Shown here: positions 30,992-43,219 of the stretch, piece after piece | How the letters are laid out: the number at the start of each line of letters is the position of its first letter | Numbering within the stretch: position 1 is the stretch's first letter | Position numbers and translations under genes: made by a program | The notes under the pieces: generated by a model | What the model was told of the DNA's origin: nothing | The model's database searches: none | Seen by the model: the letters and a program-made list of their open reading frames with translations, nothing else | NCBI GenBank assembly: GCA_033439685.1 | Contig: JAUEDM010000002.1 | Coordinates: 1,488,001 to 1,552,000, forward strand | Direction: 5' to 3' | From: Apodospora peruviana | Taxonomy: Eukaryota; Ascomycota; Sordariomycetes; Sordariales; Lasiosphaeriaceae | DNA length: 64,000 bases

Positions 30992-33900
30992 TTATTTCGT
31001 CATAACATCCACGTACCGCGCGCTCTTCCTAGGTTTCTTGGCGCCTGCCTTCCTCGGACCTGCCGCAGCGAGCAAGTCATCAATGCTGCTCGAGTTGCTA
31101 AGACTAGTCGTCGGCCGGCTTGGTGGTCCGCCGGCAGCCGAGCTGGTGTTGGACACCGAGCGCATCATGGACGGCGGGCCCAGGCTCCCATTGTTCCCGT
31201 TCTCCGAGATTGTTGCCGGGGGGCCAAGATTCGACGGCGGTGGCGGGGTCATCCCCATGCTGACGGACCGGGGCGGCGGCCCGACCGGCGGTGCGCTTGC
31301 GCGGCCGGCTTCTGCGCCGGGGATGGGCATCGGGGGCGACGTCATGGGCGGAGCAGGGCTGGAAGCGGCAGACCGCGGCGGCACGCTAGACCGGGGCGGA
31401 GGCGGCGTGGCCGTCTTGGCCGCGCTATCCTCTGGGCTCGAGTTCTTGTTGACCCACCGCTTCTTCTCCGGGTCATAGTAGAAGGAGTTGGCTTCGCCCA
31501 ACTTGGCTCGGATGGGCTTGTTGGGGTTGGCGGAGGCGACCTCTTGGGCTTCCTTCTTGGCGCCGCCGCCTCCAAACCAGCCGCCAAAGCCCCACCCCTT
31601 CTTGGCTTGCTTTGCCTCGGCAGTACGTTTTGCTGGAATATATTGTTAGCAAATGACGGAGATTGCAGTACTGGATGAGATTATGTGCTTACCATCTTCC
31701 TCTGCGGCTTTGCGGAACAGTTCCGCATTCTCCTTGTCCTTCTCCTCCTTTGATTTCTCCACAGGCTTCTTGGTGCCGAAGTCATCTTCATCGTCATCAT
31801 ACATAATGCCCTTCTTCTTGGGTTTGGGCTTTGAGTCCTCATCAGAATCATCGTCATTCGCAGGTTGCGAGTTGGACTCAAAGGATGGCGGCTTGTAGCC
31901 ATATGGCTGGTATGACGGAGGCTCAAAAGAGCTAGAAACTTCAGCTTCGCCAGAGGCCTTATTATCTGCCGCAGGAGACTCGTACGAGGCCAGTGCAGGA
32001 GGTTCATATCCATACGAAGGAGGTTGGTAACCGGGAGCAGAAGGAGTTTGGCTGTCTGTCGTTTCCAGATGGGGGGCACTTCCATTAATATTGGGGCCAG
32101 AGCAACCTAGCGGCTCATATCCAGAGCTCATAGAGAACTGAGGTTGAGAAGTCAGAGAAGCCTGAGAAGCCTGAGATGGTTGAGAAACGGGCATGTATGA
32201 CGACTCTTGTGAACTTAATCCAGGGTTCTGATAGGACGTGTAGCCCTTACTAGGCGAAGACGTCCTAGTCAGGGCGTAGGGAGCGGAGTACCCAGGCTGG
32301 ACCTCGGAGGACTGGCGTGGCATCTCGAACGAGCTTCTGTTGAGTTCAGTAGAGGAGCGTGAGGTGCGGTCCATCGAAGAACGCGGCGCGTAAGTGGAGT
32401 TGGGCTCATAGGAACCAGCCTGACCAGGAACCGCTGGCTGGACCGCACCGGGCGCATAGCGAGATGCAGCTCGAGTGGTGGGAGCAGAGGTAGAAAGAAC
32501 GGCTGCCGTAGGGCCGTTCGCCAAAGCATTTACGATACCGTAGCTGGGGACTGTAGCCCCAAAGGTTTCCAAATTGTTGGTGGATGGCGGCCGACTGATC
32601 GTAGGGGTACCTCCGGCCACACGAGCAAACGGGCCGGATTCCTCCTTTGGCGAACCCTGGCCAGAGCCGTCATTTTCGTCTCCAGCAACAAATTTGTTGA
32701 ACCGAGTCCACATAGTGTCCGACACCTTGTTCATGCTAGGCTTAGGGATCCAGGAGCTAGACTCTTCCCTGGGCGCTTGCTTCAACCTCGTCATGAGATC
32801 TTCAACGGCCGCTTCGAGAATAGGATGGTGGTACGGTGACCGCCTCGTCTGGGCTGTGATGGCAGCCGAGATGGCCTCGCAATACTGTAATGCCTTATCC
32901 ACGAAACCATATTCGGCCAAGGCAATCGCGTGGTGCAGTTTGTATGCGGCCAAGTGCGGATTTGTGATCGGCACATTTACGGTTCCAGCCAAGCTTTGAC
33001 CGTACTCATAAACCTCGCTCAGCAAAAGAGGCTCAACTTCCCGCGCAAAGTGCTCCGCTTGTTGCTTATGGTCCGACCCGAGAAGCACAAAGTTGGACGC
33101 AGGGTCGTCGAGTCCGCCAAAAACAGTCTGCTTTCTTGCGAACAAGAAGCAAATATGGCCCGCCTCTGCTCGTCCATAACCAGAGAGTAGATTACCAAGT
33201 GAGTTGATGGCACGACCATCATCATTGCTCCTGTTGCTTAGAATGAGGGCGAGAGTCTCGTGCCATTTATCAAGCCCTTCCGTGACATCCTTGGAAGTTC
33301 CGGACGCCGTATTTTTGTCCACGAGCTGCAGACCAGCGCGAGCATAGACTGGCACAAGTTCATCAACGCACTCCTCATGATTGCCGGAGAGAACCTCATA
33401 TAATGTAGCAAGAGATTCGTTGTTATGGCCGGGAATGTTGACTTCTTTCTTCACGAATTCTTGAGCCACCTGCTTGTAGAGAGCTGGAGCCAGTGCATTG
33501 GCAAGGAGGAGGGCGTGGCCCCATAGGCGCTTGTCGACAGCGCTCCAAACAGCCTTCTCTGCATCTCCACTTAGGAGATGCTTTCGAATGAGTGCGACTG
33601 CTGAGGAATCAACCGCGTCGGACATTGCTGCATTCGTGGACATCTGGTCAAGTCCAAGTCCGCCCGGGGGATTCAGGTACACGGGTGAAATCCCCGATGT
33701 ATCGACATCCGGCGCCATAATAGCACGAACTGCCTTCTCAACTGCCGGGCTACCTTCTAGCGTGCCGTCATGTTCAACAAAGAGCCGGAGAATCTTCCAA
33801 AGAAGCACCCGTTCCACCGCACGTTTATCATCATGAGACGCGTGCTGGTGGGCAAATGAAGGATTTGGAAGGGCGCGCTCCAGGCTTTCAATGCCCGTGC

Positions 33901-36900
33901 TTAACCAAGCGATTGTGTCCTTCTTCTTCGATTTCCCTTTCAAGGGTCCCGGGAAATTCGCCAGACGCTCTTCCAAAGGTGTAATATCCTTTACGTTCTT
34001 TATTCTGACCTCTCCTGGGCTACGCATAACCATCGGCGCGGTTTGAGTCATGCCGTATCGCGGTACGTTCTTCGGGAACATTGTGACAGTTGTTCCACCA
34101 ACACCCCATGAGAACAGAGGAGCACCCCGCCACCTCTGGAGCGGGTCATTCTCCCGACCGTCTGTTGGAGCAACCAAGTTGAAGTTCTGAGAAAAGCCGC
34201 GCGGGCGTGAAGACACCGTAGAAAGGGAAACAGAATTATCAGCGATGTGCTGTGGAGCTGTTGCCAATGTTGAACGAGGGGGTGTGGGATCATGAACCGA
34301 CGAAGGACGAGGAGTTGCCTCAATGGGCTTTCCATTCCGGCTACCATATAGTGCTCCAGGAGATTGTGTCTGAGAGCGAAGAGGTGGAGCAAAGTCTTGC
34401 GGTGTGGTATGTGAATTATGACTCGACGTAGCCCGCTTAGAAGGGGACAGCGTCGATTGTCCGAGATATGAAGGAGGTGGCGGCGTCTGTCTGGGTCGAT
34501 ATGGTAGTTGACCGTGTCTGGTCCCCGGTGGGGAAACTTGTTGTGTAGTTGGCACATATCCTGCGGACGTCTGAGCCTGGTCTTGGTTCCCTTCCTCCTC
34601 CACTTCTCTAGTCGGTGGTAATGACGGCACCCTCTGAAGACGTGGGTCGTACATAGAACTACTACTTCGTCTGTCTCCCGCACTGCCGTCAGAGTGGTTA
34701 AGGGTACCAGCCCGTGATTTGTCATGAGAGATCTCAAAATGGGCCAACGGGCTTGAGGTCCGGGGTTGGTGAGGAAGTATTGGAGGTGCCGAAGCTGCAG
34801 TTGACGGTGCATATCCGGCACTGGCTTGTCGAGTGACTGGCGGAGCAGGAGAATACCGGCTCGGGGGAGGTGGAGGAGCCGATCCGTTGCCCTGAGGCGC
34901 GCCTGGAGGTGCGGGCGAATACCTGGTTGCAGTCGCAGCAGGGACTGTAGGACTAAGGCTAGCGTTGGAAGGCAGCGAGGCATAGGGATTAGGAGGAGGA
35001 GGAGCAACTAGCGCAGGAATTTCTGCAACAGGCTGACTCGGGACCGGTGGTATCTGAGGTGCGAAATGTTGCTGGGCCAATGGTGGAGGGCCAGAGAGAG
35101 GCGGAGGCGGAGGTGAATACGGAGTAGTCTGTGACGGCGATGCCAAACCCTTATTGCTGTGACGAGATGTTGGACGTGGTTTTGGAGCAATGGGGAGCTC
35201 CTCGAAGAAGCTTCCCCGGCTTGCCGGAGGTGGCTTCTTTACGGTAGGCGGTGGCTGGGCCGAGTTGCTGAAGGTTGCCTGGGACGGTATTGCGGGAGAA
35301 GCGCCGGGAGGCGGAGGCAGAGGAGCGTTCATACTTGCGCTCCTGAGTGGTGACAAGCCTGGCGTAGGGAGGCTGGATCCCGGCATGGGTCTTTGGAGAT
35401 TTTGGAGGCTTTGGCGTTTTTTGGGCTTCACAACCTCCATGGGGAGGTCGTATGGAGACTGATATCCGCCCTTTGCCTTGTCTGCAAAGCTCTGAGCCTT
35501 ATTCTGGACTTGGGGTGTCGGACGTGGCGCGCCATATCCATATGCTGCAGGGACTGGCGGGACAGTAGCCGGCGCCGAAAAGGGGGTAACTGCTGGAACT
35601 GGTATTCCCGGCGTGGCTGTCGCAGGAAGATACTGATTTGACGTCGCCGGTACTGGCGCTGATACCGTAGGGAAATGGGAATTCGTTGGCTGTGAGCTCG
35701 AACTCGGCATCTGACCAGAAGGTAAATACCTTTCATTTTGTGTGGCTGGCGGCTTCTGCGCTGCAGGTGCCGTAGGTGTAAGGCGGCCGTCGTCTGTTTC
35801 TGCTCCCGGTTGTTCGTCTGCTGAATCGTCCAGAAAGCCCTCATCATCGCTTGGGAGGAAAGCAGCAGTGTCGTCTTCTTTCGCCTCGCTTGATTCATCC
35901 AACAAGAAGCCATCCTCGTCGTCGCTGGCAAACATCTCTTTCCACTTCGCGTCCAAGTCTTCTCCACCTGCTGCCTCGAGCACTTCCTCGTCCACCACAG
36001 TTGCGTCCGGGGCCTGATCCTCTCTGGCGTCACCTTGATGGTCCGCCTTTAACGCGCCACTCGTCTCTTCTTCCTCTTCGGCGCTCTCTTCTAAAGTAGG
36101 AACGTCCGCTTTTTGAGAACCCATGTCCAAGGAGTCCAGCACTTGCATTGTCGACTTGCGCTCCAGCAGCTGTGGCGCATGATCATCCAGCTGAGTGCTC
36201 TCACTCTCTCTGACTTGGCTGAAAAAGTCATCTTCTTCCGCAGCACCTTGATCACCAAAAGGGTCATTTCCACCCTTGGCATTATCCTCTTGCGGGGCGT
36301 TATCCTGGCCAGAAATAAGCGGTAGTCCCTCTGCGTAGCGGGCCTCTGAAGCTTCCTCATTGGTTCCGTGCAGATCGCCCCCCATCCATTGATGGGAAAT
36401 ATTGTCGTCTTCATTGATGTCATCAAAAAAGTTGCCTTCCAGCGCCTCGGGAGCACCATCAAAAGGCACAGAGGCGTCGTGGTTCTCTTCCTGCTCGATT
36501 TCCTTCATTATCTCCTCCGTCTCGTCAGATGGAAGCGGCTGCTCGAGTTCATTCTGCCCCTGATGCTCATCTAAGGGGGGAACAGCGGGAAATGAATTCG
36601 TCCGATTGCTTTGAGGCATGGCCTTGAAGGGATCGGTCCCGGTTCTAGTAAGGTTCCACTCCGGGTCATCGTCGTCCATCCAGTTTACCTCGTGTGATAC
36701 TGTCCGAGCAAAGGACATTCGGCTGGTGTGTTTGGAAATCTCGCTCGAAACATCCGGTATTTCGTTTCCCGTAGCGTCGGCGACATCATCGTGGCTGACA
36801 TGCTCGGCTGGCGCCTCCGCATTGTTCGCATCCCCTATCCAATTGTCGCCAGTGCCGTAGTCGGGGAACCAAGAGTCAGGTCCCAGACTTCTGCTGTGAG

Positions 36901-37066
36901 AATCCTCCACCACATCGTTCTCTGGGAAGAGCTCAGCAGTGTCCTCTGCTTTGTGATCGTCTGCGAAGCTCGATGAAAGTTCTGTCGGCGGACTGCGAGG
37001 GATGTCGGCAATCGAATTCGGCATCAGCGCAGGATGCCATGACGCATTCGGCACCCCGGAGAGCAT
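30992..37066 (-). CDS. SEC16: COPII coat assembly scaffold Sec16
   Basis: Large scaffold marking ER exit sites and organising COPII budding. Two exons, 37066-31693 and 31632-30992 (2004 aa), joined across GTAAGC...TTCCAG in phase 1. It starts MLSGVPNASWHPALMPNS, where NASWHPALMPN is the usual fungal Sec16 opening. Residues 1 to about 990 are acidic then Pro/Ser-rich and disordered. About 990-1110 is the central conserved domain (TMFPKNVPRYG...SPGEVRIKNVKDI), followed to about 1440 by the helical ACE1 region that binds Sec13 (RKHLLSGDAEKAVWSAVDKRLWGHALLLAN). Then come repeated YEPP/SYEP-type segments. The second exon supplies the conserved KKGWGFGGWFGG...PIRAKLGEANSFYYDPEKKRWVNK block and a Pro-rich end. 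Divergent from NEO1. Confidence 0.95.
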
Positions 37067-38278
37067 CGTTAAAGATTATTAGATGGCGGGCTGCGGTTTA
37101 GAAGCAACACGCTGCGCCGACTGGAAAGGAAAGAACAAAGTACTAGAGATGATGTGGTCAGCATTCGGACTTCGAGAGCGACCAAAGGGAATTCGAAGTC
37201 GTTGAGCATGGGATGGGGCGAAATCGCGTCGCGGCGACCTCTTTGCGCTAACCCCTGTCTCAATTTCCCAGAGATGGAAAAAAATAAATTCGGGCAGGAA
37301 CCTAAGGACAAGCGTACGTACTTAATACAACAAAAGCTAGGTAAAGAAAAGACTTTCAACAGCTGATCATCTTGGTTCAGCTTCGGGTGCAAATGCGGCC
37401 ATGAATTGCTCCTCCGAAATGCAAAGCCGCACAAAGTGCAAGTTGTCAAGACCGACGAGTGGCGATGCAACCAAGGATGCCCCGAGAATCCGAAGAAGCC
37501 GCTGAACACGGCACAGCACTTTGACACAAGCAATCGAAGAGGGAACTGCAAAGCTGTCCTTACCTGGCGCTCCGTGCCCCATTGGGCGATGGGCTCTTAT
37601 CAGAAGCAACGGTGTTAGGAAAAGACTTCTTGGGGTACGCCTCGAACCGAGCTTTGGCTGCCTGAAAGCACCTAAAGGCAATAAAATTGCGTCCTGTACA
37701 CACCGTTGAAAGTAGATCATTAACTGATTACGCAAACCCGGGAAATCTGACTGCAGCAACCACGCGCTAGCGTCAGGCCTGCAAACTTGCTGTGGGCGGC
37801 GGTCACGTCGCGACCCTTGTCGCAGATTTAGTGTACAAAGTACCTTACCTGCTGTACGCATGGAATGGCGGAACGGCAGCCAACTGACGGTATCAGTTAC
37901 GCAACTGTAAAGTTCCATCCAAAAGAAGTGTCCAACGAGGGTCTCGCTGGCTTTACATGTGACCGTCCACAACGACTATCTGTCTACTGGCCCTGCACCG
38001 ATTTACTCTTTCATGGTATAGCATTCCGACATAATTCCAAGTCCTTTGTCATGCGATAATCACCTCGGTCCTGGTCTTGCAGCGGGCTTTCAGGAGCGGA
38101 ATGGGACGGAGTGGGAAGCCTCTTGCGGATTGCATTGCGTGGCCTCGATGAACAGAAGAAGGCACGAACTCTCTGCCTACAAGTAGCACACCACGGCCCA
38201 AAACTGCGAAAACACTAGAGTCGGAAATCCATCTCAACCTCTGGTGCTCGCGTCTTTGACGGCTCACCCCCATGCGGA
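37067..38278. promoter_or_regulatory. Divergent promoter region, SEC16 and NEO1
   Basis: 1.2 kb between two secretory-pathway genes on opposite strands. A 201-codon minus-strand frame at 37367-37972 has no domain, overlaps frames on the other strand and was not accepted as a gene. No named motif recognised. Confidence 0.55.
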
Positions 38279-41200
38279 ATGCCTCCTTCAAACTCGTACC
38301 ACCTCGCCAAGCCGCCAGATTCGCCCGTTGATGATTCCGATTCCGATCTCGAGATAGACCTCGAAGAGCTCGATCCACAGCCCGGGTCCGGCAGCGACCA
38401 AGGCCGAAGAAACGGCTTCTTGGGACAGAGAACCGAAGCCATCGAACAGCGAGCGCCGAGGATAGCTTTGCGCACTCTTCGCATGGGCGGGTTAAGACGC
38501 GGTGCCACACGCAATGAATATGGCGAGCTGGGCCGCAGTCATGACGGTAACGACGAGGACGCCGAAAATATGTTAAGAGATGGGGATGCGAACAACACCA
38601 GATACTCGGAGGGCAGCGCCCCGGGTGATGACGATGCGCCTTTACTGCGCGAGCATGGCGGCGCATCACGACGACGACGACCCAAGGCATTTGCTGAGGG
38701 CGGCAGCTTGCGGGATCTAAGCATGAGACTCCCGAGCTTCATAACAGGAGCCACGGCCGAGCAAGTCGACAATGACGAGGAGCAAGACAAGGACGAGGAC
38801 GACCCTTCCGCATCTCGTCTGGTCGCCGTTGCGGCCTCACAGTCAACTAGATTCCCGCCGAACAGCATTTCAAACGCTAAATACACCGCCTGGAGCTTTC
38901 TACCAGTCACCCTATACAACGAGTTTTCATTTTTCTTCAACATGTACTTTCTCCTGGTGGCGCTCTCACAAGCGATACCACCTCTTCGTATCGGCTATCT
39001 CACCACGTACGTGGCGCCGCTGGCGTTTGTGTTGATGATTACTCTGGGAAAGGAAGCATACGACGATATCCAGCGGCGACACAGGGATAATGAGGCCAAC
39101 TCGGAAGAATATACTGTCCTGCAGTTCGAAGATCCTAGCAGAGCCGGTAGTCGCCGCTCCAACAAAAAGCTGAAATCGGCCCATGTACCTCGGGGTTCAA
39201 AACGCTTCAAGGCGCCTGAGAGGGATAGGTTAGCCGATATTCAGGAAGAGGAGGAGCAGGTAGAGGCTTCTGGGGCTCGGAAGGGACCGTCATCATACGT
39301 CTCTGAAATTAGCAAGAAGTCAAGGGACTTGAAAGTAGGAGACGTATTAAAGCTGACAAAAGGGCACCGTGTTCCGGCCGACGTTGTCATCCTGAAGTGT
39401 CTGTCTATGGAGTCCTCTTTTCTCAAGTCTCCCGGTGCGGAAGTATCTACTACGGATGAGACACTGTTACTGGATGACATTGACCAGCATGATGAAGGCA
39501 CCTCCGGAGACATCGCAGCTGACCTGGAAGGTGGCGAAGATGGTGCTGAGGGAAGCTCCGCTGGGGAGACATTTATTCGAACCGACCAACTAGACGGTGA
39601 GACCGACTGGAAGCTCCGGCTTGCTTCTCCTTTATCCCAAAATTTGGCAGTTGAGGAGTTCGTCCTTCTGCGCATAACAGCAGGGAAACCCGACAAGAAA
39701 GTAAACGAATTCACCGGCACACTGGAACTTGTTCCAACACAGCAAGATGCCATGGGTGCTCGGAGTAATCCCCAAAGCGACGATGAGCGCCCAAAAGTTA
39801 CGCCCCTCTCCATCGACAACACAGCTTGGGCCAACACCGTCATTGCCTCTCATGCCATTACCCTAGCGGCAATCACCTACACTGGACCCCAGACGCGCTC
39901 GGCACTTTCTACATCGCCGTCTCGATCAAAGACGGGCCTTCTAGAGTACGAGATCAACTCGCTTACAAAGATACTCTGTTTTCTCACATTAGCTATCTCC
40001 ATCATCCTTGTCGCGCTGGAAGGATTCGGCAACACGCAGGGCAATGTCTGGTATGTGAAGATCATGAGGTTTTTGGTCCTCTTCTCGACGATTGTGCCAA
40101 TCAGCCTTCGCGTCAATCTGGATCTTGGAAAGAGTGTGTACTCCTACTTTATCCAGCGTGACCCGGGCATGCCTGGTGCCGTGGTCCGCACCAGCACCAT
40201 TCCGGAAGATCTGGGACGGATCGAATACCTCCTCAGCGACAAAACAGGGACCTTGACGCAGAACGAGATGGAGATGAAGAAGATCCACGTCGGCACCGTC
40301 TCGTATGCCAATGATGCGATGGACGAAGTCGCGACCTACGTTAAACAGGGCTTCCACCACCCAGCAGACGTGTCGTCCAACCCGGCCCTCGCTACCCCAT
40401 CGACGTCATATTCCTCGTCGGCCAATGTTGGCGCCACACGCACCCGTCGAGAGATCGGGTCGCGTGTTCGCGACGTAACGCTAGCACTCGCGCTCTGCCA
40501 CAATGTTACGCCGACTACGGAAGAGGAGGATGGCCGGACAATCAAATCATACCAGGCCAGCTCGCCAGACGAAATCGCCATCGTCCGTTGGACCGAGTCT
40601 GTCGGCCTGCGCTTGGGGCACCGTGATCGCAAGGGAATGATGCTTGAATCGCCCGAGACTGGCCGACCGGTGGCAAAAGTTCGAATCTTAGACATCTTCC
40701 CGTTTACCTCGGAAGGCAAGAGGATGGGAATCATCGTCCAGTTCTACGACAGATTGCGGCCAGAGAAGGTAGGACTTTCCGGCAGTGGCGAGATCTGGTT
40801 TTACCAGAAGGGAGCAGACACCGTGATGGGATCCATCGTTGCCGCCAATGACTGGCTCGACGAGGAGACGGCCAACATGGCCCGCGAGGGTCTCCGCACG
40901 CTTGTTGTTGGCAGGAAACGGCTATCGTTGAAGGAGTACCAGGAGTTCTCTGCCAAGTATCACGAGGCGTCTCTCGCCATCGGCGGCCGCGAGAGCGGGA
41001 TGCAGGCCGTCGTGTCGCAGTATCTCGAGCGCGACCTAGAGCTGCTCGGCGTGACGGGCGTGGAGGACAAGCTGCAGAAGGACGTCAAGCCGTCGTTGGA
41101 GCTCCTTCGTAACGCCGGCATCAAGATCTGGATGCTGACGGGCGACAAGGTGGAGACGGCACGCTGCGTGGCGGTCAGCTCCAAGCTCGTGGCTCGGGGC

Positions 41201-42333
41201 CAGTACATTCACACGATCGCCAAGATGAGGCGGAAAGACGCGATGCAGGAGCATCTCGATTTTTTGCGGAGCAAGACGGACTCGTGCCTGCTGATCGACG
41301 GGGAGAGTCTCAGCATGTTTCTGACGCACTACCGGCGCGAATTCATCTCCATCGCGGTGCTCCTGCCGGCCGTCGTGGCGTGCCGATGCTCGCCGACGCA
41401 AAAGGCCGAGGTCGCCAAGCTGATCAAGGAGTATACCAAGAAGCGCGTGTGCTGTATTGGCGACGGCGGCAACGACGTGTCAATGATCCAGGCGGCCGAC
41501 GTGGGCGTCGGCATCGTCGGAAAAGAAGGACGGCAAGCCAGTCTCGCCGCCGATTTCTCGATTGAGCAGTTCCACCACCTGACCAAGCTACTCGTGTGGC
41601 ACGGGCGCAACAGCTATAAGCGCAGCGCGAAGCTGGCGCAGTTCGTTATCCACCGCGGTTTGATTATAGCAGTCTGCCAGACCATGTACAGCATCGCGCT
41701 GAATTTCGAGCCCGAGGGCCTGTACAAGGACTGGCTCCTGGTCGGGTACGCGACCGTGTACACGGCCGCGCCGGTGTTGTCGCTAGTGCTGGACAAGGAC
41801 GTGGACGAGGGATTGGCAAATCTGTATCCGGAGCTCTACAAGGAGCTGACCAAGGGGAGGTCGCTGTCGTACCGCACGTTTTTTGTGTGGGTGTTTGTGT
41901 CGATCTATCAGGGCTGTCTGATTCAGGGGTTGTCGCAGGTGTTGACCGAGGTCGACGGCCCAAAGATGGTGGCGGTAAGCTACACGGTGCTGGTGCTGAA
42001 CGAGCTGCTCATGGTGGCGATCGAGATTACCACGTGGCATTGGGTCATGGTTGTGTCGATCGTGGGGACATTTCTAATGTACGTTGGGTCAATACCTTTC
42101 CTGGGAGGGTATTTTGATTTGAGGTTCTTGTTGACTGTGTGAGTATCTTCTCCGTCCTCCTTTGGGTATGAATGATGGGATTAACTAACCTATGTGTGCG
42201 TTGTTTGTTTTACAGTGGGTTCCTCTGGCGTGTTGCTGCCATTGGTGCCATCTCGTTGATTCCGACTTACGCGGGCAAGGTGATTAGGAGGACGATGAAG
42301 CCGCCTTCTTATAGAAAGGTTCAAGGGATCTGA
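38279..42333 (+). CDS. NEO1: P4-type phospholipid flippase Neo1 (ATP9-like)
   Basis: Golgi/endosome lipid-translocating P-type ATPase keeping aminophospholipids on the cytosolic leaflet; the Neo1/ATP9 class works without a Cdc50 partner. Two exons, 38279-42138 and 42216-42333 (1325 aa), joined across GTGAGT...TACAG. The cytosolic N-terminus (about 1-210) is acidic. The first membrane segment follows SLPVTLYNEFSFFFNMYFLL-type sequence near 210-235. Actuator LDGETDWK about 438-445; phosphorylation motif DKTGTLTQNEM with Asp654; nucleotide-binding region KSYQASSPDEIAIVRW; MLTGDKVETA about 950; hinge GDGGNDVSM about 1062. Exon 2 completes the last membrane helix and the tail (RTMKPPSYRKVQGI). The DGET and SPDE forms are characteristic of P4-ATPases. 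Divergent from SEC16. Confidence 0.95.
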
Positions 42334-43219
42334 TTAGAGCTGGAAAGCTTTCTGGTTGTTTGGCTGTACTATTGAAGCGTCTATTTGCTTTTGGCGAGGG
42401 TTTTGGTTTATTTTTATCTGGATTCGGTTGTCTCTTGCTAGTATGGTGGCTGTCGACGATGGAGGTGGGAGTGAGAGAGGTGGTGGTCTGCATAGCTAAT
42501 ATGCGGCTAAAGGGGATTTGTATCTCTACAAGATAGCTTTGTTTTGCCGCATTGCGATTGAATATCTATCTGACGTGTGAAAAGTCGGTTACTTGTGATT
42601 TTGACTTGAAGTTGGTTGACTAATACTCTGCACTGTTGCTGGATCTCGGCCAGCGGAAGTCGTTCAGTTCTGTCTGAATTCACCAACAGCAGCTGCTTGG
42701 ATATCCAAGTTTATGATCTTTCTTGTTCAAAGAGAACTTATCCTTACAGATTGTTGAAAATGAATATTTTAGCGTACAAAGCCAGTTTGTTTTATTATTT
42801 TCTAGTCTTCATATATTCGGTCCATTGCGATATCGTTCATAGAATCGCAGTTAAAGCTGTCGTGAAAGAAATCCCGATCTGTGCAGATCCGTCAGTAAGG
42901 TACTGCTGTAGCCTCATTTCAGGTGTCCAGCCTTTCGAGTGCCTACCTAGTTGCCTGAGGCAGCAAGTAGCTCTTCGGCACCCGCTTGGTTAACCGTTTC
43001 CCCAACTCAGCAGCACCCAAACCCAGCGCACCAATGCGGTGGCCACAACGCCGTAGCATCTGATGCGGCAGGAAGGACGGCGATTTCAACAACCACCATA
43101 CGAATTATAATCCACTCCCAACGACTTTTCGATCGTCGACAATCCCTCACATACCCGCATCAGTCTTGGCTCAATAAAAACAGAACAGGCCCCCTCGCGG
43201 GCTCCGACCATTCCACACC
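42334..43219. other. Region between NEO1 and APL4
   Basis: 886 bp, tandem orientation: NEO1 3' UTR and APL4 promoter. AT-rich in the middle (about 42740-42840). No gene seen. Confidence 0.55.

Noticed and set aside
34048..35007. 319-codon minus-strand frame rich in Arg, Leu and His
   Set aside because: Alternative frame within the Pro/Ser-rich part of SEC16; no domain, and SEC16 reads through without a break.
37367..37972. 201-codon minus-strand frame between SEC16 and NEO1
   Set aside because: No recognisable domain or splice partners; overlapping plus-strand frames of similar quality; lies in a shared promoter region.
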